Notes: generated by a model from the letters alone, not told the origin. A stretch of 64,000 nucleotides of DNA from DASUAS01 sp963809795 (GCA_963809795.1 CAWELN010000009.1:62001-126000); one strand, 5' to 3'; positions 1 through 9,401 are shown, counted from the stretch's first letter. Program-made: numbers and translations.

Positions 1-1
1 C

Positions 2-274
2 CGGGTCCGGGCGGTGGTCGCGATCGGTGAGGCCGCGGGCGAGGTCGAGGCCGCGTTCGCCGGCGCGGTCCCGGTGGTCCGGGCCGACTCGATGCGCGAG
101 GCGGTGCGCGCCGCGTCGGCGCGCGCCCGCGCCGACGACGCGGTGCTGTTGTCACCCGCGTGCGCCTCGTTCGACTGGTACGACAGCTACGCGGCGCGCG
201 GTGACGACTTCGCCCGCGAGGTGGAGCTGCTGGTGGAGGCGTCGCCTCCGTGCGCCAACGGAGGACCCGCATGA
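2..274 (+). CDS. murD: UDP-N-acetylmuramoylalanine-D-glutamate ligase (MurD), C-terminal end only
   Basis: MurD adds D-glutamate to UDP-MurNAc-L-Ala in cytoplasmic peptidoglycan precursor synthesis. Only about 90 residues of the C-terminal Mur-ligase domain lie in the window; the gene enters from the left edge. The stretch LLSPACASFDWYDSYAARGD is the usual MurD C-terminal signature (SPACASFD followed by an RGDxF element). The stop codon overlaps an ATG at 271, the expected start of ftsW, so the two genes are translationally coupled. Identification rests on the motif and on the following ftsW-murG-murC order. Confidence 0.9.
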   Translation, partial: RVRAVVAIGEAAGEVEAAFAGAVPVVRADSMREAVRAASARARADDAVLLSPACASFDWYDSYAARGDDFAREVELLVEASPPCANGGPA

Positions 275-1475
275 CCGCGTTCACGAGTCACGTCCGCGCC
301 CACCGCCACCGCGCGGCTCCCACGACCACGCGCCGCGCCGCGGGGCGCGGTCGTCGACGGCCATCCTGCTCGTGGCGACGGTCGCGGTGCTCAACGTGGT
401 CGGCGTGGTGATGGTGCTGTCGGCGTCGTCGGTGGCATCGCTCACCGACTACGGGTCGCCCTGGTACTTCTTCCTCCGGCAGCTGATGTGGACGGTCTTC
501 GGGCTGATCGCGTTCGTGTTCGCGGTGCGGTTCGACTACCGACGGTGGCGCGGCCTGGTACGGCCGCTGCTCGTCGTCAGCGTGGTGCTCCTCGTCGTGG
601 TGCTCGTCCCCGGCATCGGGATCTACGTGTCGGGCTCGCGCCGGTGGCTCGGTGCCGGCTTCCTGCGCTTCCAGCCCAGCGAGATCGCCAAGCTGGCCCT
701 CCTCCTCTACGCGGCCGACCTCGTGAGCCGGCGGGCCGGGGAGCTGCACGACTGGCGCCGGGTGCTGCGGCCGGTGGCGCTGGTCCTCGCCGGGTTCGCC
801 CTGCTCGTGATGAAGGAGCCCGACCTCGGCTCGGCGATGGTGCTCGCCCTCGTCGTGCTCGCGGTGCTGGTGGCGGGGGGCGTGCGGAAGAGCCACCTCG
901 CGATCGTCGGCGCCGCCGGCATCACCGCGGTGACGTTCCTGGCCATGGTCGAGCCCTACCGCCGGGCGCGGATGCTCACCTTCCTCCACCCGTTCGCCGA
1001 CTCGTCGAACGCGGGCTACCAGATCTCGCAGTCGCTCATCGCCCTCGGCAGCGGAGGTCTCACCGGCGTCGGGCTCGGCGCCGGGCGGGCCAAGTGGAAC
1101 TTCCTGCCGAACGCGCACACCGACTTCATCTTCGCCATCATCGGTGAGGAGCTCGGCCTCATCGGTTGCTTCCTCGTGATGGCGCTGTTCGTCGCCTTCG
1201 GGGTGCTCGGCACGCGCGCCGCGCTGCGCGCGCCCGACCGCTTCGGTGCGCTGATCGCCGCGGGTGCGACGATGTGGGTCGTCGGGCAGGCGGTCATCAA
1301 CATCGGCGCGGTCGTGGGCCTGCTCCCGGTGACCGGCATCCCGCTCCCGTTCGTGTCGTTCGGTGGCTCGGCGCTCATCACCACGATGCTCGCGACCGGC
1401 ATCCTGGTGAACGTGGCCCGCCAGGGTCGCGCCACGCCCGCCCGCGCGACGCGGCCCGCTCCCGCGCGACGGTGA
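271..1475 (+). CDS. ftsW: Peptidoglycan glycosyltransferase / lipid II polymerase FtsW (frame break near the N-terminus)
   Basis: SEDS-family integral membrane protein that polymerises lipid II at the division septum with its partner PBP. The long frame shows about ten hydrophobic segments from ILLVATVAVLNVVGVVMVLS to the last helix, and the C-terminal SEDS signature GLLPVTGIPLPFVSFGGSAL. Internal motifs such as NAHTDFIFAIIGEELG are typical of FtsW/RodA. The natural start, ATG 271 overlapping the murD stop, is in a different frame from the membrane part; one missing base between about 280 and 360 would join them. The alternative is a start at an in-frame GTG inside the first helix, which would truncate it. 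FtsW rather than RodA is inferred from its place in the dcw cluster. Confidence 0.9.
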
Positions 1476-2567
1476 CCGCGGCCGACGTCCTCATCAGCGG
1501 CGGCGGCACCGGTGGTCACGTGTTCCCCGCGCTCGCGCTGGCGGAGGAGCTCGTCGCCCGCGGGTACGCCCGCGAGCGGGTGCGCTTCGTCGGCGCGCCA
1601 GCGCGGCCTCGAGGCGACCGCGGTCCCGGCCGCCGGCTTCGCCATCGACCTCCTGCCCGGTCGCGGCCTCCAACGGGGGTTCCGCCCCCGCCATGTCGCG
1701 CAGAACCTCCGCACCGCGTGGGACACCGTCGTCGCCGTCGCCCGGGCGGTGCGGCTGGTGCGGCGGCTGCGCCCGCGCGTGGTGGTGGGCGTGGGCGGCT
1801 ACGCGTCGGTCCCGGCGCTGGTCGGCGCCCGCCTCTCGGGCGTGCCGGCGGTGGTGCACGAGGCCGACGCCCATCCCGGCCTGGCCAACCGGATCGCGGT
1901 GCGCCTCGGTGCCCGCCCCGCGGTCACCCTCCCCGGGACGCCGCTCCCCGGGGCGGTGGTCACCGGCAATCCCATCCGGCCCGCCATCGCCGCCGTGCGC
2001 CGGGCGCCGGTCACACCCCCGCTGGTCGCGGTGGTCGGCGGGAGCCTCGGGGCGCGCTCGCTGAACCAGGCGGTCCTCGGCCTCTACGACCGCTGGCGGG
2101 ACCGGAGCGACGTCATGATCCACCACGTGAGCGGTGTCCGCGACTACGAAGAGTGCCGCATCCGGCTGGAAGCGCTACGCCGACCGGGCGACGCGCTCGG
2201 CTACCGACTGGTCCCGTTCGAGGAGCACATGGAGGCCATCTACACCGACGCCACGCTGGTCGTCTCCCGCTCGGGCGGGATGACCGCGGAGCTCACCGCG
2301 GTCGGCGTGCCCGCGGTGCTGGTGCCGCTCCCCGGCGCGCCCGGCGACCACCAGACCGCGAACGCGGAGGCGCTGGCCGCGGTCGGCGCCGCGGTGGTGG
2401 TGCGCGATGCCGCCCTCGACCCGGCCCGCCTCGACACCGAGCTCACCGCGCTGCTCGCCGACCCCGACCGTCGGCGCGCCATGGGCGACGCCGCGCGCGC
2501 GCTCGGGCGGCCGGATGCCACCGCCCGCTTCGCCGACCTCGTCGAGGAGGTCGCCGGTGCGCGGTGA
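1472..2567 (+). CDS. murG: UDP-GlcNAc:lipid I N-acetylglucosaminyltransferase MurG (single-base frame break)
   Basis: MurG makes lipid II by adding GlcNAc to lipid I on the inner face of the membrane. GTG 1472 overlaps the ftsW stop (GTGA). The N-terminal glycine loop SGGGTGGHVFPALALAEEL is in one frame. From about position 1598 the protein continues in the next frame with RGLEATAVPAAGF, then GGYASVP, HEADAHPGLANR, the second loop GGSLGARSLN, and the UDP-GlcNAc-binding part SRSGGMTAEL and PGDHQTANA. Dropping one C in the run at 1598-1599 restores VGAQRGLEA, so a sequencing indel is the likely cause. Restored length is about 365 residues, normal for the family. Confidence 0.93.
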
Positions 2568-3957
2568 ACCGGCGGGCGACCTGGAGCTCGATCTCACCTC
2601 GCCGCGCTCGGTGCACATCGTCGGCGTGGGCGGCGCGGGCATGAGCGCGATCGCCACGGTCCTCGCGCGCATGGGTCACCGCGTGAGCGGTTCCGACCTC
2701 CGCGAGTCGCGCCCGCTCGAACGCCTCGGGCTGCTCGACGTCACCACGCACGTCGGCCACGCCGCCGAGCACCTCCCGACCGTGCTCGACGCGGTCGTCA
2801 TCTCCACCGCGATCCCCGAGAGCAACCCCGAGGTCGTCGCCGCCCGCGAGCGCGGCATCCCGGTGCTGCGCCGCGCCGACACGCTGCGCGCCATCGTCGC
2901 CACCCGCACGACGATCGCGGTCGCGGGCAGCCACGGCAAGACCACCACCTCGTCGATGCTGGCGCTCATCCTGCGCGCCGCCGGCTGGCACCCGAGCTTC
3001 CTCATCGGGGGTGACCTCAACGAGGTCGGCACCAACGCGGTGTTCGACTCGGGCGAGTGGCTGGTGGTCGAAGCCGACGAGAGCGACGGCACCTTCCTGG
3101 AGCTGGCGCCCCACGACGCGGTCGTCACCTCGGTGCTGCCCGACCACCTCGACCACTACGGCGACTTCCCGGCCCTCGTCGACGCGTTCGACACCTTCGT
3201 GGCCCGGATCCCCGGCGTCTGCGCGCTGTGCGCCGACGACGAGCTCGCCGCCGCCATCGCCGCGCGCGCTCCCGGCGCCACCGTCACCTACGGGTTCGCC
3301 ACCGGAGCCGACTACCGGATGGACGGCTACGAGGGCGGTCGCCGCGGCAGCCGGTTCACGCTCGCCCGCTCCGGCGAGCCGCTCGGCGCGGTCGAGCTCC
3401 CGGTGCCCGGCCGGCACAACGCGGTGAACGCGGCGGGCGCCGCCGCGATCGGGTTGGAGCTCGGGGTGCCCTTCGACGCGGTCACGAGCGCGCTCGGGAG
3501 CTTCGGCGGCGTCGCCCGTCGCTTCCAGTTCCGGGGCGAGCGCGACGGCGTCACCTACGTCGACGACTACGCGCACCTCCCGAGCGACGTCCACGCCATG
3601 ATCCGTGCCGCGCGCGAAGGCGGCTGGGAGCGGGTGGTCGCCGTGTTCCAACCCCATCGCTACACGCGGACGGCGGCGCTCTGGCGCGACTTCGCCGACG
3701 CGTTCACCGGCGCCGACGCGCTCGTGCTCACCGACGTCTACCCGGCCGGGGAGCAACCCCAGCCCGGGGTCTCCGGGCGGCTCGTGCTCCAAGCCGTGCT
3801 CGACGCCCACCCCGAAGCGGCCGTCACCTACCTGCCGCGGCGCGCCGACCTCGTCGCCCACGTGCCCCGCCTCGCCCGCCCCGGCGACGTCGTGCTCACC
3901 CTCGGCGCCGGCGACCTCACCACCGCGCCCGACGAGTGGCTGGCGCCCCCGTCGTGA
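2557..3957 (+). CDS. murC: UDP-N-acetylmuramate-L-alanine ligase MurC
   Basis: Cytoplasmic ATP-dependent Mur ligase that adds the first residue of the peptide stem. The start chosen is GTG 2557, overlapping the murG 3' end and giving 466 residues, the usual MurC length. Visible motifs are the N-terminal dinucleotide-like loop HIVGVGGAGMSAIA, the ATP-binding P-loop AGSHGKTTTSSM, central YVDDYAHLPSD and the C-terminal FQPHRYTRT. The histidine that usually sits in the DDYGHHP motif is replaced here: the sequence reads DDYAHLPSD. The stop overlaps the murB GTG, continuing the tightly coupled cluster. Confidence 0.95.
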   Translation: MRGEPAGDLELDLTSPRSVHIVGVGGAGMSAIATVLARMGHRVSGSDLRESRPLERLGLLDVTTHVGHAAEHLPTVLDAVVISTAIPESNPEVVAARERGIPVLRRADTLRAIVATRTTIAVAGSHGKTTTSSMLALILRAAGWHPSFLIGGDLNEVGTNAVFDSGEWLVVEADESDGTFLELAPHDAVVTSVLPDHLDHYGDFPALVDAFDTFVARIPGVCALCADDELAAAIAARAPGATVTYGFATGADYRMDGYEGGRRGSRFTLARSGEPLGAVELPVPGRHNAVNAAGAAAIGLELGVPFDAVTSALGSFGGVARRFQFRGERDGVTYVDDYAHLPSDVHAMIRAAREGGWERVVAVFQPHRYTRTAALWRDFADAFTGADALVLTDVYPAGEQPQPGVSGRLVLQAVLDAHPEAAVTYLPRRADLVAHVPRLARPGDVVLTLGAGDLTTAPDEWLAPPS

Positions 3958-4921
3958 CCGCGGGCCCGCCGGGTCTCGACCCCGCCGGGCTGGCGGCGCG
4001 TCTCGCGGCGGCCGGGGTACCGGTCGCGCGCGGCGTCCCCGTCGCCGACCTCACCACCTACCGGGTCGGAGGCCCGCTGGCGGTGTTGGCCCGGGTCGAG
4101 TCGCCCGCGCAGCTCGCCGCGCTCGCCGGGGCGCTGGCCGACGGCGTCCCGCCGCTCCTCGTGGTCGGGCGGGGCTCGAACCTGTTGGTCGCCGACGCCG
4201 GGTTCCCGGGGCTGGGGCTGGTGCTCGGTCCCGGGTTCGAGACGACCGACCTCGACTCGGATCCCGACGTCGTCCGGGCCGGCGCGGCGGTACCGCTCCC
4301 GGTCCTGGCCCGGCGCACCGCCGGGGCCGGTCGGGGCGGCCTCGAGTTCTTCGTCGGCATCCCGGGCAGCGTCGGCGGCGCGGTCCGGATGAACGCGGGC
4401 GGCCACGGGCGGGAGACCGCCGACGTGCTGATCGAGGCGGACGTCGTCGACCTGGCGGCCGGGGAGGCGGCCGGGCCCACCCCCGGCCCGCGGCCGACCT
4501 CGCCTTCGGGTACCGGCGGTCGGCGGTCGGCCCGACCGAGGTGGTCACCGGCGCGAGCTTCCGCACCACGGCGGGGACCGCCGCCGCGTGCGAGGCGATC
4601 GTCGCCGACGTCGTCCGCTGGCGGCGCGACCACCAGCCCGGCGGCTCCAACGCGGGCTCGGTGTTCGCCAACCCACCCGGCGACTCCGCCGGCCGGATCA
4701 TCGACTCGCTGGGGCTCAAGGGCCTGCGGGTCGGTGGCGCGGTCGTGTCGGCCAAGCACGCCAACTTCTTCCAGGCCGAGGCCGGCGCCACCGCCGACGA
4801 CGTGCACGCGCTCGTGGCCGAGGTCCGGCGGCGGGTGCTCGACGCCACCGGCATCGCCCTCGTTCCCGAGCTGCGCATGGTCGGCTTCGACGAAGACGGT
4901 CCCGGGGGAGGGGACGGGTGA
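3954..4921 (+). CDS. murB: UDP-N-acetylenolpyruvoylglucosamine reductase MurB (single-base frame break)
   Basis: FAD- and NADPH-dependent reductase that completes UDP-MurNAc. GTG 3954 overlaps the murC stop. The N-terminal half has the FAD-binding features TYRVGGPL, VVGRGSNLLVAD and EFFVGIPGSVGGAVRMNAGG. The C-terminal half, in another frame, begins ADLAFGYRRS and contains GGSNAGSVFANPPGDSAGR with the catalytic serine region, then GGAVVSAKHANFF and the terminal PELRMVG. The frame changes between about 4470 and 4495 in a G/C run and fits one missing base. Restored length is about 322 residues, normal for type I MurB. Probably an intact gene with a sequence error. Confidence 0.93.
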
Positions 4922-5689
4922 GCACCCGCGCCGAGTCCCGCCCGACCCGGCCGGCCACGGTGGCGCCGCCGCCCCGGCGCCGAGCCCCGGCCCCGAGCGA
5001 CGCCACGCCGACGCCGGCGTCGCCTGGCGATCGTGTGCGGCATCGTCGTGGTGCTGGCGGCGCTGGCGTGGGGGGTCTCGGTGTCGCCCCTGCTCGACGT
5101 CGACCACGTGCACATCCGCGGCCTCCACCACCTCACCGCGGCCGAGGTCGAGCGGGCCGGCGGGATCCACCCCGGCGACGCCATGCTGTGGCTCGACCCG
5201 AGCCGGGTGGTGCGCGACCTCGAGGCGCTGCCGTACGTCCGGCGGGCCACGGTCAGCCGCGAGTGGCCCGACACCGTCCGCGTCACGGTGCACGAGCGCC
5301 GGCCGGTGGCGTGGGTGGACGGGCCGACGGGCAAGGCGGTGGTCGACGGCAGCGGGCGGGTGGTCGAGACGGTGGCCGAGCCGCCCGTCGGCCTGCCCCA
5401 GCTGCTCGGCGTGAAGATGGTGACCGGCGTCGGGGGCACGATCGCGCCGCGTGACGGCGCGCGCGCGGCGGCCGGGCTCGCGGGGTTCGTCGCCGGCGGG
5501 ACCGCGTCGGTCGAGACGACCGACCACGGTGTGGTCCTCCACCTCCGCACCGGACCGGAGGTCCGCCTCGGGCCGCCCACCCAGGTGGCGGTGAAGGTGC
5601 GGGCCGCGCTGGCGGTGCTCCAGGCGTCGGCGGGGACCCCGGTGGCCTACGTCGACGTCAGCGTCCCGACCAATCCCGTGGCCGGCTGA
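4918..5689 (+). CDS. ftsQ: Cell division protein FtsQ/DivIB (single-base frame break)
   Basis: Bitopic divisome protein linking FtsB/FtsL to the septal synthase. GTG 4918 overlaps the murB stop and begins an Arg/Pro/Ala-rich cytoplasmic tail of about 35 residues. One frame over, a run of four arginines is followed by the membrane segment LAIVCGIVVVLAALAWGVSV, then a POTRA domain (LLDVDHVHIRGLHHLTAAEV, SRVVRDLEALPYVRRATV, EWPDTVRVTVHERRPVAW). One extra base between about 4930 and 5020 explains the shift. A start at in-frame GTG 5033 is possible but would remove the arginines before the helix. It is the last gene before the promoter region of ftsZ. Confidence 0.9.
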
Positions 5690-5711
5690 GCCGGGTGTGA
5701 GAAGTGGGGAG

Positions 5712-5740
5712 TTGACCATCGAATGGGGCAAGAGTAAAGT
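5712..5740 (+). promoter_or_regulatory. Sigma-70-type promoter for ftsZ
   Basis: TTGACC at 5712-5717 and TAAAGT at 5735-5740 are separated by exactly 17 bp. This is the most canonical promoter seen in the window and lies about 210 bp upstream of the ftsZ start, so it should give ftsZ expression independent of the upstream mur genes. Confidence 0.7.
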
Positions 5741-5772
5741 CTGGACCGGAAGTACAGCTTGACATAACTCTA

Positions 5773-5789
5773 AACCTCGACTGGAGGTT
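5773..5789. promoter_or_regulatory. Inverted repeat in the ftsZ leader
   Basis: AACCTC-GACTG-GAGGTT is a perfect 6-bp inverted repeat with a 5-bp spacer, just downstream of a TTGACA hexamer at 5759. It may be an operator or a short leader hairpin in the ftsZ transcript. No known binding motif was recognised. Confidence 0.4.
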
Positions 5790-5949
5790 CAGGGTTAGGG
5801 GGGTCGAGGGTGAGACCGAGCCCCGAAATACCAGGGGTCGAGGCCGTCGGCCTCCACAATGAGTGGGGTCGAGTGGGCTCGGGACCCGGGATCACGAGCC
5901 ACACACGAGCACTCGAGCACTCGAGGACTTCGAGCAAAGGACGCAGTTG

Positions 5950-7047
5950 ATGTTGGGCGAGCCCCAGAACTACCTGGCGGTGATCAAGGTCATCGGGGTC
6001 GGCGGGGGCGGCTGCAACGCCGTCAACCGGATGATCGACGCCGGGCTCAAGGGCGTCGAGTTCATCGCGGTGAACACCGACGCGCAGTCCCTGCTCCTGA
6101 GCGACGGCGACGTGAAGCTCGACATCGGCCGCGACATCACCCGCGGCCTCGGTGCCGGCTCGGACCCGGAGATCGGGCGCCAGGCCGCCGACGACCACCG
6201 CAGCGAGATCGAGGAGGTCCTCAAGGGCGCCGACATGGTGTTCATCACCCTCGGCGAGGGTGGCGGCACCGGCACCGGCGCGGGCCCGGTGGTGGCCGAG
6301 GTGGCCAAGGCCGCCGGCGCGCTCACCATCGGCATCGCCACCCGCCCGTTCAGCTTCGAGGGTCGCCGGCGCGGCGTCCAGGCCGAGAACGGCATCCAGA
6401 AGATGCGGGAGAAGGTCGACACGCTCATCGTCATCCCGAACGATCGGCTGCTCAGCGTGGCCGACGAGCGCACGTCGATGCTCAACGCGTTCAAGACCTG
6501 CGACGAGGTGCTGCTCCAGGGTGTCCAGGGCATCACCGACCTCATCACGACGCCGGGGCTCATCAACACCGACTTCGCCGACGTCCGCATGATCATGAGC
6601 AACGCCGGCAGCGCGCTCATGGGCATCGGGTACGCCTCGGGCGACGGCCGCGCGGTCAACGCGGCCCGGGCCGCCATCTCCAGCCCGATGCTGGAGGCGA
6701 GCGTCGAGGGCGCCCGCGGGATGCTGCTCAACGTGTCGGGCCCGTCCGACCTCGGCCTCTTCGAGGTGAACGAGGCGGCGGAGATCGTGGCCAAGGCCGC
6801 GCACCCCGACGCCAACATCATCTTCGGGGCGGTGATCGACGACAGCCTCGGCGACGAGGTGCGCATCACGGTGATCGCGGCCGGCTTCGACCGCTACGAC
6901 GGCGAGAAGCGTCCGTCGCGTGGGCTGACGTCGCTCGGGCTCGACGACGATGACGACGACCTCGGCGACGGCATCGACTTCTCGATGCGCGGCGACGACG
7001 ACGCCGACGGCGACGATCAGTTCGACGTTCCCGAGTTCCTGCGCTGA
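5950..7047 (+). CDS. ftsZ: Cell division GTPase FtsZ
   Basis: Tubulin-like GTPase that forms the Z-ring. ATG 5950 was chosen because AAAGGA lies shortly before it and the conserved FtsZ core (NYLAVIKVIGVGGGGCNAVNRM) begins at once; earlier in-frame ATGs would add an unconserved tail. The tubulin signature GEGGGTGTGAGPVVAEVAK is intact, as is NTDAQSL; the T7 loop, usually read as NxDFADV, appears as NTDFADV. After the core comes a very acidic linker rich in Asp and the C-terminal peptide DVPEFLR, which recruits SepF and other tethers. The protein has 365 residues. As usual in Actinobacteria, ftsQ precedes it directly and there is no ftsA. Confidence 0.96.
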   Translation: MLGEPQNYLAVIKVIGVGGGGCNAVNRMIDAGLKGVEFIAVNTDAQSLLLSDGDVKLDIGRDITRGLGAGSDPEIGRQAADDHRSEIEEVLKGADMVFITLGEGGGTGTGAGPVVAEVAKAAGALTIGIATRPFSFEGRRRGVQAENGIQKMREKVDTLIVIPNDRLLSVADERTSMLNAFKTCDEVLLQGVQGITDLITTPGLINTDFADVRMIMSNAGSALMGIGYASGDGRAVNAARAAISSPMLEASVEGARGMLLNVSGPSDLGLFEVNEAAEIVAKAAHPDANIIFGAVIDDSLGDEVRITVIAAGFDRYDGEKRPSRGLTSLGLDDDDDDLGDGIDFSMRGDDDADGDDQFDVPEFLR

Positions 7048-7060
7048 TCGGGCGCCGTTC

Positions 7061-7780
7061 CTGATCGAGCGTGCCCTTCCCGGCGCCCGGGTCGTCTTCA
7101 CCGACCGGCACGGCGGCGTCTCCCGGGCGCCGTACGCCACCCTCAACCTCGGGGACCACGTCGACGACGATCCCGCGGCGGTGGCGGAGAACCGGACGCG
7201 CGCCGCGCGCGCCGTCCCCGGGTGTCCCCCCGACCCCCGGGCGTGGGTGTGGCTGCGCCAGGTGCACGGGTGCGACGTCGTCTCCGTCGACGCCCCGCCC
7301 GCGGCGCCGCCGACCGCCGACGCCGCGGTCACCACCCGCGTCGGGCTCCCGCTGGTGGTGCTCACCGCCGACTGCGCCCCCGTCGCCCTGGTCGCGCCCG
7401 ACGCGGTCGCGGTGGCCCACGCGGGGTGGCCCGGCCTCGAGCAGGGCGTGCTCGGCGCCGCGGTCGCGGCCCTGCGCGTGCGGTCCGACGGCCCGATCCG
7501 GGCGGTGCTCGGCCCGTGCGTCCACCCCGCCCGCTACGAGTTCGGGACCGACCTCCTCGCCCGGCTGGTCGACCGGCTGGGTCCCGAGGTCGCGGCGCGG
7601 ACCGACACCGGTGCGCCCGCGCTCGACATCCCCGCCGCGGTCCGCCGGTCACTCGAGCAGGCCGGGGTCGACGACCTCGACGACGTCGACGTGTGCACCG
7701 CCGCCTCGCCCGACCACTTCTCCTACCGGCGCGACGGCGTCACCGGTCGCCAGGCGCTGGTCGTGGTGCGGACGCCGTGA
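7061..7780 (+). CDS. pgeF: Peptidoglycan editing factor PgeF / purine nucleoside phosphorylase, laccase-domain family (start uncertain)
   Basis: Members of the DUF152/YfiH/laccase-domain family have purine nucleoside phosphorylase or adenosine deaminase activity, and some remove mis-incorporated L-Ser from muropeptides. Conserved elements are FTDRHGGVSRAPYATLNLG, WLRQVHGCDVV (zinc-ligand His), the ADCAPVAL motif with its Cys, and VAHAGWPGL with the second His; the third metal-ligand region appears as GPCVHPARYEF. No ATG, GTG or TTG exists in frame between the ftsZ stop and the conserved part. The listed start is a CTG; the next upstream choice is ATG 6950 inside ftsZ. Either a CTG is used or a base is miscalled near 7050. 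Confidence 0.85.
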   Translation: MIERALPGARVVFTDRHGGVSRAPYATLNLGDHVDDDPAAVAENRTRAARAVPGCPPDPRAWVWLRQVHGCDVVSVDAPPAAPPTADAAVTTRVGLPLVVLTADCAPVALVAPDAVAVAHAGWPGLEQGVLGAAVAALRVRSDGPIRAVLGPCVHPARYEFGTDLLARLVDRLGPEVAARTDTGAPALDIPAAVRRSLEQAGVDDLDDVDVCTAASPDHFSYRRDGVTGRQALVVVRTP

Positions 7781-8448
7781 GCCGACCGTCCCCGTCCGTC
7801 GCGGCCCGGGTGGCCGAGGTGCGGGCGCGCATCGCCGGCGCCGCCGCCCGCGCCGGGCGCGACCCCGGCGAGGTGACCCTGGTCGCCGCGACCAAGACGG
7901 TCGAGCCGGCCCGGGTCCAGGAGGTCGTCGACGCCGGGGTGCCCGACCTGGGCGAGAACCGGGCCCAGGAGCTGCTCACCAAGACCGCGGTGACCGGCCC
8001 GCCGCCGGTCGGCGTGCGTTGGCACTTCCTCGGCCGGCTCCAGCGCAACAAGGTGCGTGCGCTCGCGCCGTGGATCGCGTGCTGGCAGTCGGTCGACCGG
8101 CCCGAGCTCGGCGCCGAGATCGCCCGGCGGGCGCCGGGCGCCCGGGTGCTGGTCGAGGTGAACCTCGGCGCGGAGCCGCAGAAGGGCGGCTGCCTCCCGG
8201 CGCGGGTCCCGGGCCTGGTCGACGACCTGCGGGCGGCGGGGCTCGACGTCGCCGGCCTCATGGCCGTGCCGCCCCACGCCGACGACCCCCGCCGCTGGTT
8301 CGCCGCGCTGCGGGACCAGGCTGCGGCGCTCGCGCTGTCGGAGCTGTCGATGGGCATGACCGACGACTTCGAGGTCGCGGTGGAGGAGGGGGCGACCATC
8401 GTCCGCGTCGGCCGGGCCCTGTTCGGCCCCCGACCGGGACACCCGTGA
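7777..8448 (+). CDS. yggS: YggS/PROSC family pyridoxal-phosphate homeostasis protein
   Basis: Single-domain PLP-binding TIM-barrel protein, related to the N-terminal domain of alanine racemase, that buffers PLP. GTG 7777 overlaps the pgeF stop; 223 residues. The PLP lysine lies in VTLVAATKTVEPARVQEVV. Further family markers are LGENRAQELL, WHFLGRLQRNKVR and ELSMGMTDDFEVAVEEGATIVRVGRALFG. It is characteristically found between pgeF and sepF in Gram-positive division clusters. Confidence 0.93.
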   Translation: MSRPSPSVAARVAEVRARIAGAAARAGRDPGEVTLVAATKTVEPARVQEVVDAGVPDLGENRAQELLTKTAVTGPPPVGVRWHFLGRLQRNKVRALAPWIACWQSVDRPELGAEIARRAPGARVLVEVNLGAEPQKGGCLPARVPGLVDDLRAAGLDVAGLMAVPPHADDPRRWFAALRDQAAALALSELSMGMTDDFEVAVEEGATIVRVGRALFGPRPGHP

Positions 8449-8489
8449 CCCGGGTGACCCCCGTCCCGCCCCCGCCGCGCTCCATCTCA

Positions 8490-8495
8490 TAGGCT
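8490..8495 (+). promoter_or_regulatory. -10 box and RBS for sepF
   Basis: TAGGCT lies 25 nt before the sepF ATG, and GAGGAGG (8505-8511 region) provides a strong Shine-Dalgarno sequence. Unlike many genes here, sepF therefore has a conventional leader. No clear -35 hexamer was seen. Confidence 0.5.
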
Positions 8496-8520
8496 CGGGG
8501 ACGCGAGGAGGCAGACGCAC

Positions 8521-9150
8521 ATGGCTTCGATGTGGCGTCGGGCGATGGTCTACCTGGGTCTCCAGGACGACGACGAGCTCGAGTACGGCGGCGAGTACGA
8601 GTCCTACGGCGACTACGGCGAACCGGCCGAGGAGCCGCCGAACCCGCGCGCGCGCCGCGACCCGGGTCGGGACGACGCCGACGGCCGCGCCACCGCGCCC
8701 CGCGAGTCCGGGACGGTGCGGACCCGCCCCGAGCCCCAGACCGACTACGGGGCCGACTACGGCGCGCCCGAGCCGGCGCCCGCACCTCCCCGGGCCACCG
8801 CGCCCCGGGAGGAGCCGTCGGGCATGTCCTCCTCGCCCCGCCCGAGCGTCGTGCGCACCATCGGCCCGACCACCGCCGCCCGCGTCCACGTGGTCGAGCC
8901 GCAGGGCTTCAACGATGCCCAGGAGGTGGGCGACCGGCTCAAGGCCAACCAGCCCGTGATCCTCAACCTGCAGGGCCTGCCCCGCGAGCTGCAGCGGCGC
9001 CTGATCGACTTCTCGAGCGGCCTCGCCTATGCCGTGGCGGGCTCCATGCAGCGCGTCGCCGACCAGGTGTTCCTGCTCACGCCCAGCAACGTCGAGGTCT
9101 CCCAGGAGGAGAAGGACCGGCTGCAGGCGCGGGGCCTCTTCCAACCCTGA
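8521..9150 (+). CDS. sepF: Cell division protein SepF
   Basis: Membrane-binding FtsZ tether that replaces FtsA in Actinobacteria. The first residues MASMWRRAMVYLGL form the amphipathic membrane-anchoring helix. Residues about 20-110 are a disordered acidic and proline-rich linker. The C-terminal SepF domain begins at VHVVEPQGFNDAQEVGDRLKANQPVILNLQGL and ends with DFSSGLAYAVAGSMQRVADQVFLLTP, which holds the conserved glycine turn. Length is 209 residues. It sits between yggS and yggT, the standard arrangement. Confidence 0.95.
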   Translation: MASMWRRAMVYLGLQDDDELEYGGEYESYGDYGEPAEEPPNPRARRDPGRDDADGRATAPRESGTVRTRPEPQTDYGADYGAPEPAPAPPRATAPREEPSGMSSSPRPSVVRTIGPTTAARVHVVEPQGFNDAQEVGDRLKANQPVILNLQGLPRELQRRLIDFSSGLAYAVAGSMQRVADQVFLLTPSNVEVSQEEKDRLQARGLFQP

Positions 9151-9152
9151 CC

Positions 9153-9401
9153 GTGCGCGACATCCTCGCCATCCTGGTCACCCTCTACCTCGTCATCCTC
9201 GGCGGGCGGGCGGTCCTGTCCTGGTTCCCCGTGCGCGGCGGCACCTTCCTGGCCTCGCTGAACACCCTCCTCTTCGAGCTCACCGAACCGGTCCTCCGGC
9301 CGGTCCGCCGGGTCGTCCCGCCGATCGGCATGTTCGACACCTCGTTCATGATCGTCTTCTTCGTGCTGTTGATCCTGCGATCGGTGCTGGCCGCCGGCTG
9401 A
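9153..9401 (+). CDS. yggT: YggT family membrane protein
   Basis: Small integral membrane protein of 82 residues with two hydrophobic segments (ILAILVTLYLVILGGRAVLSWF and FMIVFFVLLILRSVLA) and the family motif LTEPVLRPVRRVVPPIG. GTG 9153 follows the sepF stop by 2 nt. Members sit beside sepF and divIVA in many Gram-positive bacteria; their molecular role is unclear, with links to cell division and osmotic stress. Confidence 0.88.
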   Translation: MRDILAILVTLYLVILGGRAVLSWFPVRGGTFLASLNTLLFELTEPVLRPVRRVVPPIGMFDTSFMIVFFVLLILRSVLAAG

